Shown piece after piece: positions 34,801 to 48,061 of a stretch of DNA of 64,000 nucleotides. The DNA lies in NCBI GenBank assembly GCA_021292165.1, contig CM037880.1:183169085-183233084 (forward strand), written 5' to 3'. A program made the translations under genes and the position numbers. Source of the DNA: Shinisaurus crocodilurus (Eukaryota; Chordata; Lepidosauria; Squamata; Shinisauridae). The notes below the pieces were generated by a model. The model did not search any database. It was not told the origin of the DNA and was given only the letters and a program-made list of their open reading frames with translations. Each line of letters starts with the position of its first letter. The first letter of the stretch is position 1.

Positions 34801-37800
34801 GAGTAAATTAGAAAGAAAGAGATAGCTGCTAGCTGGTGCCGCAGTTTGGGTCTCCGGTACCAGGATACCACCATTGGCATCTGCAGGAAGGGGCAAAGGG
34901 GATGCGGTTGCCCCCTTCCCCCCAGGATGAGCCATGATCTCCAGTTTCCCAGCTTTCATTTAAACCCCCCCCCTCCCCGACAACACCATAGTCTCTAGCC
35001 CTTGTAGAACCAGAGATATGAGGCAAAATGAGCAACCACTATTCTGCTTACTCATTTTTGTGAGAAACTAGCCTGCTTTCAGTGTTTGTAGCCAATGAAT
35101 GAAGTCATAGTAGTGGTTAACACACCCACTATCTGGGTGTGTTAAGCCTTCTGGGTCTGTTAAGGCTTTTTGGGGTCTTCTGTGTTAGGAACTAATTGCA
35201 GCCTCATAAAAAGCAATTTATAAATCCAGGAGTTTAGAATGGAGGGTTTCAGACTTTGTTTGGACACCAGGTCTACCCACTGAGAAACAGCAATGGTAGA
35301 CCTGATATACAAATATCTCAGAGGCCAGGTCTACATGTCATGGTTGACCAGGACTTTTTTAAAAATGTGCAACCGTACACAAAATGTGCGGTTCCAGGAA
35401 AAAAAATGCAATTTGAAAAGAATATTGCTGCAGTTCAAAATTCATGCCATGCAAAAGTTGTATTGTTAGCTGATGTAAGAAGTGGCTGATAAAATGTGAA
35501 AAGTAAAGTGAGTAGTCCAGGCTCCTCTAGAATCCTAAACCCTGATCAAGCATACTTATTTCTCCTCCCACTGCTGAAGACACCCCACAGACTCAACTGC
35601 TACTCTCTAGAGCCAACTTCCCCAACCTGGTGCCCCTCAGATGTTTTAGACTTCAACTCCCATCAGCTCCAGCCAGCATGGCCAATGGTAAGGAGTGCTG
35701 GAAGTTGTAGTCCAAAACATCTAGGGCATCAGGTTAGGGAAGACTGGTCTAGAGAGTGTTCCCCAATGTTTTCAAGATGAAGGAATTCATTCCAGGCAAG
35801 TCATGTGAAGTTGTCAGTGTTATGATAAGGGCAGTGATGCCAAGAAATATCTGATATATTCTTAAGACAGCTGTACCATGTTTGTGCATTTGTGTTTCCC
35901 CCCCCTCTTATTCCTAGGTGGGTTTTTTTATCCTTCCAAAATTTTGTTGAAGTTCATGATGTTCCTTGAATATAACACTCCTTTGCATTAGTGCTGTTCA
36001 ATTCCTAGATCTTCTACTACTCTTGTGTAGGCTTCTAAATGTCATGGAATGTGACACTAAGCAACAGAGTGCACACAGAAGGAAAGTGTACAGGTCTGTT
36101 GTAGTGGCGTGGGCTGTGCATGCGAATTACAACTGCAACTGCTGTACACTGCACCTTTGCCCCTCTCCCTGGAAAAATTCCTGCAGACACCCATGTTTGA
36201 TACCATTTTTTAAATGGGTATGTGTATCAGCCTGTGTATGGGTTCCAAAAGCATTATACATACTTTAGAAATTCAGAATTTAAGTGCTAATATGTACAGG
36301 TTTGTGGTGAATGACTTCACATTACCTTTCAGTTTCACCAATATCAGAAATCATTATTGCCTTTTATTGTCGAGTTAGAGACTGTGGCCATGAGTGCTGT
36401 TCCTTGAATAAATTAATATGTTGGCATACTTACTATTACTGCATCAAATAAACGGGGCAGCATGTTAAACTGAAGAAGACAGAATGCTTCCAGACAATGT
36501 CTCTTTTCTCCAGTGATCATAGTGCTTTGGCAGGTGACAAGAATACTGATATGCTGGCTTGCTGTGTACTCAATCTAAATGTCAAAAGTGCCACATGTCA
36601 TGCTGATCACTGCTATTCCAAACGTAATAGCAGGCAGCATGGCAAACAGCAATTGCAATGCAAAATTGTGTCACCTCTATGAGGTACTTCCTGTCTTGCT
36701 TCTTTGTGAGTGACTACCATCACTGGCCTGGAGGCTGACACCTGGAAATAACATTTTATTCAAGCAAGTATGGTTACATCTGCCCTACTTGCTAACGTTT
36801 GGTTGGGATTTCTATTATGAAGCCAAAAGTAGGGATTGTAAAAAGTGAACTCTCCTGTTTAATTACTCATAAAGAGGTGTAGGTTGAATGGGGTCCTGTT
36901 TCTAGGGGTCCTGCTACAAGCAGGCCCTACTTGACCTGTACCTTGAGTACCCACCTCAGTATTCACCCCCTTCCCCTTTTCCAGCCACTCCTCACCTCCC
37001 CCCCCCCCCCGGAGTCCTCTCAACTTACTTGGGGCAGAAGAAGAAGAACCTCCAGCTTCCCAGGAAAGCTTCCATTCCCGCAGAGGAGAGCACACACTTT
37101 ATTGTCTCCAGTGGGAAAGAATCACTATTCACATCAATAGTGATTGATACAGGGCAACGTTGGTGCTGCTGATACAGGGCAACGTTGGTGGCCATTGATA
37201 GAAATAGCATCATTTTCCAACCAGGAATGTGTAGTCCCAGTGCACTCTTGAGCAGGAAGGGAAGCTCTGCTGGAGAGCTCTGCTGCCCCTTCCTGTGGCT
37301 CCAGGTAAGTTGGAAGAAGAACACTTTGGGGGGCAGCAGAACTGGCAGGCAATAGTGGTAGAGCTGGCAGCCAGTGACAGAGCACCTGTGAATGGTTTGC
37401 ACATGCTCCCTTGGAACGTATGCAAAGGATCAGGCCTCTCTGAGGTGAATGTAGGAACACTCATACTCAGAGGGCTGTTAATGACATCATCATCCCAGGA
37501 TTAAAGGGACTGTACAAAAGTCTCCCCAAAATTGTTTGTGGATGATTAAGAAAATAATTGCTGATTATTGAAACTTAATCACTTATAAAATGATAACTCG
37601 TTAGTTTCAAGAACAGTAGCCCTACATATGAAAACAGACTCACACAACTCAATTTTTATTGGATACTGCACTGTAATGCTCAGTTTCCTAACTGAACTTT
37701 GAATATAGTCACTACCAGGCACAGCGTCATCATCATTCTGTATAGAAAAAGTGATAAAGTTCTGGGCTTGCTTTTTTGTTGTTGCTCGTAAACCAAGTGA

Positions 37801-40800
37801 CAAACTTGATTTGATAAATTCATGCTGAGCCTTTCTAAGTTGGACCTTTCCAGGGATGTGGGTGGAGCGGCGAGTTGTTATAATGGAGCAGCTTTACAGC
37901 ACTGAACTTATGAACTTATTCTCTAAGCTTATTCCTTTCATGTATTTCCCAATTTGCAGCAAGTAGACATACTTTCCAACAAATAAATAGAACAAGTAGA
38001 TTAATTACAGTTCCCACAAGACCCTCATTTCATTTAAGTGCCACAGTTGTATTTGTTCCCAGTTCTGTTTGATATAAATGCTTTCTTGATGCAACTTGGA
38101 ATTCCCTGGCTCCTGGCCATGTGCTACTGAGTATACTGTTTGCAACTAACTGCTGTAAATGGAGGGTAACAATAATGCTGGATTTTTAAAAAGTTCCATA
38201 GTGGTCAGGTTGTTTTTTGGAAGAAGTAAACAACCGTAAAGTAAAATGGCTTCTCTTATAAAGCAATGTTAAAGTAACTAAAAGCAGACAAAGTTTTTAT
38301 TTTTTAATCAGAAAAAAAAAATGTACACCCTTGACTTCAATTGATTTTGGATTGAAATTACGTTTGCGTTAATATAAGCTGCACTTGATACCACATTCCT
38401 TCTTGTGATTTCAGAAAGCAGAAGATAATTCAAACACAGAGAGGGATATTCTATAAGACTGAGCCAGAAGTTTGAATATTCAGACTTAACAATTGGAGTT
38501 TTTAGGGGTGCAAAAAGGTGGTCAAAAAACCATAGACTATTTAGATAGGCAAGGTGAAAAAATTATCTGGTAAGTTCAGGGGACTTACCAGTGGGTGACA
38601 AGCAGGGACAACATTTCCTTATTTCCTTTTTTGGGGTGGGGGGCACCACTGCCTCCTTGGCAGGGGCAGTGAAGCTCCTCAGAACCCGCCAATTAATTTT
38701 CTTGGAATGCTATGGACATAGCATCATTCCAGGGCATTCTGGGGTGTGGGGGGAAGGAAACTCATACTGACAGCTGCCATATTTTCTTAGATGTTGATTC
38801 ATATCAGAGCATTCTCGGACGAAAGGGTGGCCAGCACAAAATATTGGACGTCACCAGTGCGGGCCACCATTTTCCCTCCAGAGTACTTTGAAATGACACA
38901 CATCTGGAGCATTTGGATAAAATAAAGTAGAAACAACAATTTCAGCTTTGAATGGAGTGGAAAAATGAGGGCAGACTTTGGCTGGGACCTATATTTTCTA
39001 CCACTCAGTTGTAAAGTATTATACATGTCTATCTTTTATTTCTTCTGAAGAAATTCAATTTGGTGTCTTCTCCATATTAGTAAGTGAAATGTGCATAGAA
39101 TATTGCTCGTTTCCATCATGTAGCTGTCTGTGACTTGGGTGGTGGCCCACTCAATTTTTATGTGTGGGAAAGCTCTGGAAGCAGTGCATGCTTTAGTGAA
39201 CATGCGGAGCACAATCCTATCACCCCCACCCTCGAAGCACGTAAGCCTCTGAACATGGAGGCTTATGTGCTTCCAGTGTGGTGACAACGACCTTCATTGC
39301 TGCCATACCTTGTGCCGTGCATTTCATCTAGACGGCCATTCTCGGCTGTCTACATGAAGCTCTTTAGAGGGGGAGGGGAGGAGGCTGGAGCACTGTCTGG
39401 ATATGGCATAAGCCATCAGCCCCAGCCTCTTCCCCTCCTTGCTCCCTGGCACACCCCTTTTCCTCCTCTCCGAGGCCGATTTGCGACCTTGCGGAGACAG
39501 CTGGCATGGTTCTTTCCACACTGGCTGCGAGGTGGGCGGGGCGGGAGCTTGGTGTTCAGAGTCCCAGCTCTGAGCTTGCAGGACGGCACAGCTGGGACTT
39601 CGAAAAATCCTATGGCTCCCCCAGGCAAGGTCAGAGGGCCATAGGATTGCACCCTTAATCAAGTTTAATGATTTCAATAATGAGTTCAATAATTTGCCCC
39701 ATGCTGCTTCGCATATCAGGTTCATGTAAGTTTGGCTAACATATATATTAGTTTTGTGATCAGTACACAAAACCTGTTCAATTAGTAACAGGTAAGGAAT
39801 TCATTTTAACTCAGCTAACAAATCTTGGTGCTTATTTGGATGCTGATATATCTTCTGTTCACACTTCATCATGGTAAATGTTTGGACCAATGGGTAGAGC
39901 TATACTCTACTGTCTGATCCTCATTCCAGTGTGGTCTGTATTTACAAAGCCCATTGAAATCTGTTTCTCATAAATCATATGAGTTGCAGAACCCATATGT
40001 GATGGAAGTTTTGTACCTCTGTGGATTGCAAAGGAATACTGTAGAGTAAGGTTGCAAAGAAATCCCTCTTTGAATTATTCTGGAATAAATGGTTTGTGGA
40101 TTGCAACCTAGGCATGCAAGGTTGACACAGACTTTTTTGATGCCAAATCCCACTTATAATAATGTTACATATGCTCTCACTATAAATGCATACACATTTG
40201 TTTGTCCTTGAAAAGGGAAGAGAGATGGGAGGAAGATGAGACAAAGATGAGACAGAGGCAAAGGGGATCAGGGGTCAAAAAAGTAGGGTTAAGGAGGAAA
40301 ATGTGGGTTAAAATTGGTTGATAACAGGGTAGTTGGGACTATTTACAGTCTATCTTTCTGACCATATTTCCATTCACATTTTCATTATTGGAAGGCACAA
40401 TGACCTCCAGCAGCAGAGAGGGATTGAAGAGGAAAAGGGAAAGAGGCAGGGGCCTGAGACAATAATTTTAAGAGGCAGCAGACAATAGGTGAAAGAACCC
40501 CAGAGAAGGATGAGACAGGCAACTGATCAATAAAGGCATAGAAGGTGGGGTGTGACCAGCTGTGAGGCCAGCAGAAAAAGAAGGAGGCAAGGGAAGTATG
40601 TTTTGGAGGCCACAGGTCCTAAGAGAAAAGGATATACAGCTGTGGACAGAGATAAGGGAACTGGGGCATCAGAGAGGAAGACTTGGGAAAGCAGGGACCA
40701 TGGGAAACTGAGAGTAAGCAAGGGAAATTGTGTCTGGCACTTAACTACTCACCCATCTTTCTATACATATTCATATTATTTGAAAGATATAATGAAGATT

Positions 40801-43800
40801 TACAGCTAAGTGGAGTTGAAGAGAAGAGAGGAAGTTAAAAGGAGGTTTCCATATGCCTTCCCACTTATTTAAAATCCTTGACTTTTCATATTTTTTCTGC
40901 TCTGCTTTCTTTTCTCTGTGTCCACTATTTGCCAGTGGTTTTCAAGGGTACCTAATGAACACAATTCCCATTTTTAAGTACAGAGTATTATGGCCTGTGG
41001 GATGTTTTAAGTGGTTGGCTTTCATAAGTGGAGCACTTAACCAAGAACTTAGCTAGAGTTTTCAAAGTGAAAATGCTTCCTCTCTGGCTTTCCACTTTCC
41101 TGCTCTGCTTCAAAGCTCCATGGAAGTGCTCCAGATTCCATGCCTGTGCCCAGAGGCTATTAACATGGCATCAAAGGGCTGAGGATATTCATCTTATCCT
41201 CTAATTCTTATCTGGTACTTTTCATCAGTAGATTCTGTCTTGTGAAAGTAGCTAAGACAACAAGTAGGTAAGTAAAGTCAGAAGCAGTTCAAGACAGCAA
41301 GCACAAATGACAAAGAAACAATACAGTTATGGATACATGAAGTTTACCAAAGCGGCAACAATAATTGTAAAGTACAGAGGCATGCTTTTCTTCATCTTTC
41401 ATTTTCTGCATTTATTTCTGTTAAATTCATTTTAGCAGTAAAAATGAGGGTGGCAAGCTTTAATCAGTACATGAGCCAACTTTAGTTAGAGATGAATTAA
41501 GTCTCCAAATTTTGATTGATGGTGCTGAGATTTTTTTCTTCGCCATTATGATTGCAAAGATAAAGTTGATAGATAGAGAGCCAGTGTGGCGTAATGGTGG
41601 GAGTGTTGGACTGGGACTCGGAGACCTGGGTTCTAGTGCCCACTCGGCCATGAAGCTCACTGGGTGACTTTAGGCCAGTTACTACTCAGCCTAACCTACC
41701 TCACAGTTAGGATAAAATGGAGAGGAAGAGGAGGATTATGTAAGACACCTTGGGTTCCTTGCAGGAAAAAAGGCGGAATATAAATATAACAAATAAATAA
41801 AATAATATGTGGACCATGCCTGGTGAAACTCACAGTGTTCTCCAACCTTGGGTCCCCAGATGTTTTTGGCCTACAACTCCCAGCATGCCCCAGCCAGTGT
41901 AGCTGTCTGGGGCATGCTGGGAGTTGTAGGCCAAAAACATCTGGGGACCCAAGGTTGGAGAACACTGTGCTAGAGGTAGCTAAATAAGATTGCTAGTAGT
42001 CAGCGTTGGGGCTTCAGTCCCCTTTATAATCCTTGCCGTTCCCTGTGATTAGCAGAATGAATTATGCAAAATAGGCAAAAATATACATAGTTCCATAATA
42101 TGTATAATTTATACAGCTTTCAGAATTTGGCTTTTCTTGGCACAGAATTTGGATTTGTTTTTAGTTCAAAGTATACCCACATCCATGATTATAACGCTGA
42201 GATGATTCATAATGTGTGTAATTTACTCAGTGGTAAGGAACAGTATTTGTACTGTCTTTCAAAGAAAAGCATATATTTGCTTTCTGCTGTTTTCCAAATA
42301 GAAGCTGAAATTTCTAGGTATGTTTAGTGATACTTGACCAGTCTAATGTTCTTTGTAAAAAAAAAAAAAAATCTAGAGGAAGTTTTAAAACATCCCTTCT
42401 AGCACCACTTAAATTGCAGCACTATAGGAAAAATTCAGTTTCTACCATTTTGAGAAAGGAAACTTTTTAATTAAGTCAGTGCGGTCCCTGTCGGTCCCTG
42501 ATATATCTCTATGTCTGTGTATACCTTCACTAACAACTGGCTGCCCACACCTTACTAAGTGATGCACACCAGATTAAAACCCGTGGTTCCAGTTCCAGCA
42601 GGTGATATTCATGGAAGCCTGCTTTTGTACATAGATCTCTTTAGCTGGATCTGGGGGTATAATTAAAATTAACTACTTTGGTATGGTATTTCTTGTCCAG
42701 TTTTTATTCTCTTTTTCCTTATTCACTTAATTTGTCTTAAATAATATAGTGGGTGTTATTTTAAAAAAGTAAATAAGTACCATACTGTACTGTGATGTTT
42801 ACTTTACCAGTCTATTCCTTATATTTAGAATGAATACAGCATTGAGGCTTTATATCATGCCACAGTAAATGTTTACTTTCGTTGGTGCCAACTGTATGCA
42901 TTACTTTCTTTACTAAGTCTGAATCTTAGCTCTTTTTATTTTACTTTACAAGGTTTTTACATCTAGCTTTGAAAGGGTTCTCTTTCTGTTCTGTATGCCA
43001 CTCCATAGTTTTCTGTCACTCTTTGCCTGAAATGTGTTGAAAGCAGAGTAAAAGTTGCTTGTACTAGCATTTCACAACACAATTAGGACATGAAAATCCT
43101 TATTACTGGTATATTACTGGTATATAAACAACTGTACTGGTATTGCAGTCTGCAGTACTACTTGTATACAGTCAGTATTACTACAAATAACATTATTACA
43201 AAACTTATTACTGATCTACAAATAACATTACTGGTGAAATTTTTGAAGACTATTTTATAAGGGAGTTGCATACTTTCCAGGGTGAAGCATTTGGTACAAG
43301 GCAGGTGGGGATATCCTATTTTCATATTTTAATTTTAATCTAATGTATTTTAATTAATATTAATATTTTAATCTAAATTTGTGTCGGACTTTGTGTCTGT
43401 TTCTTATTGTAAAATAGAAACCCAACTTCAGAATGAAAGTTAGTGCCACAAAATTCTGGAGTCAGTTGAATAGTCACTTGTGAACTTTGACCAACTGAAC
43501 ATAACTTGAGGCTCAGTCCTTTGCAAGTTTAGACAGAAAAAAACTGACATAGGGCAGTTTAGACAGAAAAAAACTGACATAGGGCAGTGTCCTATTATGC
43601 CTGTGCATCAGCGGGAGCGACCACTTGCATAACGGGGATTTTGCTGTTCTTCAAGCAACCTGAAATGAATGAAAACACTCATTTCTAGAATGGGGCAGCT
43701 CAGCAGAGCTTGCAGAAGGGAGCTCTGCTGAACTGTCCCAATCTGGAAATAAGTGTTTCCACTCGTTTCCGGGGTTACTTTTAGAAGCGCAAAATCCCTG

Positions 43801-46800
43801 TTGCCTAAGCAGTCGCTCCTGCTGGTGCAAAAGAAACAGTGTGAGTGAAGCAGTAGTATAGGATACTGCACATAGTAGTAAACTTAAAAAACAAAACAAA
43901 AGAACTTAACATGTGAAAGGCCTGCCTGGCCATTCTAGAATTCTCCCTAGTCTGACTTGTTGAAGGAGATTCCTAAATGTAGGCTTGATGGTAGTCAGAA
44001 GATACACATTATCACTTCACCCTATGATGAAATTTGTAAGAAGCCCAGATATGTCTGGTTTTGGTATGGGAACCAGAAACCTAAAGCATATTAGATCCTC
44101 TCGTAAGTCCAATTTCAATATGGCACCCATCACCACAGACTATCTGAAAGTGTCCAATGGTGGAATAATTGAACAATCCAAATTACTCTGATCCCAAAAC
44201 TGTCATATACTAATATCTAGTCTGCTAGTAAAACTCATTTTATAGAGTGTAAAGCTCCAAAGTAATACCGGTATATATTTTTGTATTTTATTTTTGAGAC
44301 ATAAAATCTTCTTGGGAAGAAACATTCAATGCTCATCTGTCAAAGTCAAAACAAGATGTGATTTAAAGGAGGCAACCTTTATTCAGAAAATGTAAATGTA
44401 AAATGAAAATGTATGTTCTCTGTCATCTAAAAAAACATAAAACTGTATCATCCACTATATTCTAAGTAATTAAACCAATACTTGCACAACACTAAAACAT
44501 AAAAGGCGCAATCCTATGCAAGTTTAGACAGAAAAAAGGCCTACAACTCTCAGCATGCTCCAGCCTGAAAAGTCAAGGATTTTAAATAAGTGGGAAGGCA
44601 TATGGAAACCTCCTTTTAACTTCCTCTCTTCCCTTCAACTCCACTTAGCTGTAAATCTTCATTATATCTTTCAAATAATATGAATATGTATAGAAAGATG
44701 GGTGAGTAGTTAAGGCAATTTTATAAGTTCATTAAAATTTGAGGCTAGATTTGGACCCAAGTTCACAGCTCTGACTTAGCAAATATAGGCCAAGACAGAC
44801 TTATTTTAAATGTGTATCTAGCAGCTACACCCTTTTCATTTTTACTCTAAGGTAGGCACAGGCCCCCTGATCTGGATTGGGACCGTGGGGGTAGGGGGGC
44901 TTTTAAGATCCGTGCCTACTCTAAACTAAAAATAAAAGAACGACAACATAGCTGCTAGCTAGGCACTCATCTGAAATAATGCATGTTTTGACCTTATATG
45001 CTGCACAGCATCTCTCAAGTCAGGAGTCTGTACAGCTTTCTGTTAAAGAATAAAAGGTTTGGTGGGAACTTCAGAGCACTTTGCTCAAACAAACAGCTGA
45101 TTGTCTAAATCAGTGATGGCGAACCTTTTTGAGCCCGAGTGCCCAAACTGCAACACAAAACCAACTTATTTATTTCAAAGTGCCAACACTGCAATTAAAC
45201 CTGAATACCGAGGTTTTAGTTTTAGAAAAACAATTCATACAGTTGTCCGAACTAATTAACATATTTTGTCTTAAAAGAAAAACACAATAACAGAGCTTTC
45301 AATGATACAAACAGTTTTTTGTTGGAAAAAAAATCAACTCAAAAAATTATTATAGTACTACATTGTACACATAGCCTGAAGGGGATTTATACAAACTTTT
45401 TAAATAATTAGGCACATGTATTTTTGGATAAGGGATTCTCAACTTGTAATATGATTATATGCCAGACTGAAATTGTATGGGGCAAGCTTTACCCTGGGTC
45501 CTTTCCCTGCTTCTACAGGTGTCGGATTAGTAAAAGTAAAAGCCAACCTGTACTAGGATGAGCAAGATAAACAAGAAAACTAAATGTGCTTAACACATTT
45601 TAAACACTTTATGTCTTGGACTGCAAACACTGCATTAGGTAAAAGTTTGCATTGGGCATGCTTTTGCACAATTAATGTGATTTTTGCTATTGCCTGCATA
45701 CTGATAATTTGTCAAACCTTGGCTCATGCTCCGTTAGTTTGAGAGCAACGCATGCAGCACTCAGGTCAACTGTTAGGGCTTTACATCCAAGCCATGCTCT
45801 GTGCATCATTCTTCAAAATCTTTTAAATGTGATGACAATGTAGAAAAGAATTCTGTAACAGGAATTCTAGAATAAAATCATTCTGTTCCACACTGTGAGA
45901 AAGAACAAAATCATTAGTGTTTTGCAGAAGGGGACAGTCTTGTCGCGATCTGGTGACCAATGGCTCGAGTGCCCACAGAGAGGTCCCTGCGTGCCAGCTG
46001 TGGCACCCGTGCCATAGGTTCGCCATCACTGGTCTAAATCCAGCTGCTCCTGGAGCCAATTTTAGGGCTGCTTGCTTTCCATGCAGGATAAAATGGCTAT
46101 CAACCTATGACTCAAGAGTTCAATTTAGTCTGGAATTTTGCAGCGAGATAGGAAAGTTCGATGTGTTTTGACACTGCACATTTTAAGTGGCAGTGGCAAT
46201 TCTTAAATAAAGTTTTGTTCTAAGGGCTAACCCAAGCAAACCTAATGATCCAGAGAGGATTTTAAAAACTCTAATCTCTGGGGCCAACTGGAGAGGGATT
46301 GCTTAGGTTTCTGGCTAGCTGTCAGCCTTGCTCTCCAAATGGATGGGCTTGTTGAGGGGCAGTGGGCAGGTCTTTTCTTTCACTCTTGACAACAGGAGAT
46401 TAAGATCCAGAAATCTTCATGTGCCATACGCATTAGTATATCCCTGCCCCTTGATCACCCCCTCCTAGCCCCAATCACTGGGGACAATGAAGGATCCCCA
46501 TAGGAAGCAAAAGGCACTGGGTGAGAGTTTTAAGAACCACCATCCCCCTTCTCAAAGTGACCCTGATCTGGTCTCCCTGGCAATGGCCACCGTCTTGCCA
46601 GCAGCATCTCAACATACACTGAAACGGCACAAGCGCAGCCGCCCATTCACAATTGCCTGGGTAGAGCAGCTCAGTCAGGTGCAGTCTTCACTTCCTCTGT
46701 TACAGCATGCCAGACAGGAAACAAATGCTGTTCCGCTGGCACCTGATGAGGAGAGGGACCCAATACCTGGCTTTCTCAGGCAGGCAGGAAGAAGGTAAGA

Positions 46801-48030
46801 GGACTGGCAGCTAGCCTGTGATGTAGCCAGTGGCTGACTGGTGCAGTAGTGGCGATGAAGGCAAAGTGGTTGCTGTGGGTAGGAGAGCAGCAGTGGACAG
46901 GTGGCCGGGCCCTGATCTGCTGCCCCTCCTGATCCGCTACTTAAGACCTAAGAGTAAAGGTTCCATAATGGTCCCTGTGCTATTCAGTCTGAATCTGTTG
47001 GAAGTATGTCTAAAGCTTCCCATTATATTATTTGTGCCCACCTGAGAAGTTAACTAGTAGAAATACAGAGTTATTGGACATGAATCAGTACTCGGAGAAC
47101 AAATGTCTTCTTTGCACCAAGCTCATTTGTGTTGCATAGTTTTCAACTATAGCAATGTCATTTGCCAGAAAGTTAACACATACATTCTTGTGTCTGCATT
47201 TAAACGTACAAAAGGAGTAAGGAGAATATTTTGTAATGTGACACTGTAGAAAACAGAATATTTTTCTATGACTTTCGGTTAGAAAGTCATAAAAATAACT
47301 ATTTATTTTGAAAAATGTAAACCTTTCAGAAACGTCTTGAATATGCTATCCAGCAGCACAGTTCCTAAGGGTATATGTGTTCATCTGTCATGAGTGGCCA
47401 CAATAAATGAAATGTTTAATCAGATAGTTTTTGCAGTGCTTTAGACAGCTGCATTTCATCATTCTCTGCAGAAAATGGTTTTCTGTTAAAATTTCACTTG
47501 ATCAAAAGTGTCTTTCTTGCTGTAGATACTTTTGGCAGATTAACTAGATTAAGGCTGCGATCCTATACCCATTTACCTGAGAGTAAGTCCCACTGAACTC
47601 AGCAGGAATTACTTGTGAGTAGGCATGCACAGGATTGCACTGCAAGGCTGCAAACTAAAACATGCTTACCTAGGTCTAAGTCCTATGGAATTTAATAGGG
47701 CTTAACCTCTGAGTAGACATTCATAGGATTGTGCTGTAGATCTAGCAGGTAATCAATAGCTTGTCAAACAAATTGATATTTTGAAGTGGAAGTGTGGAAA
47801 GGAAGATACTGAAAATACAATTAATTATCTCAAAGGAGAAAAATCTTCAGTAAAGCCTTTAGAAAAAGGCTGGTTTGAGGAATTGCTTGAAGCAACAAAA
47901 TTTGGATGAAATTTGGAGGAGGAATCATCCTGTGAAATACATACTGGAACATTTCATTATTTGGTTTTCTTTATAATGCACTACATAGAACTGTAGTGGT
48001 TTGGAAAGTATATATAGATATAGGTAGGGG

Positions 48031-48061
<31 letters not shown>

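Noticed and set aside
46487..46798. 103-codon plus-strand frame in intron 2
   Set aside because: No recognisable domain, no splice or promoter context, and no repeat family recognised; length is within chance for this size of window.
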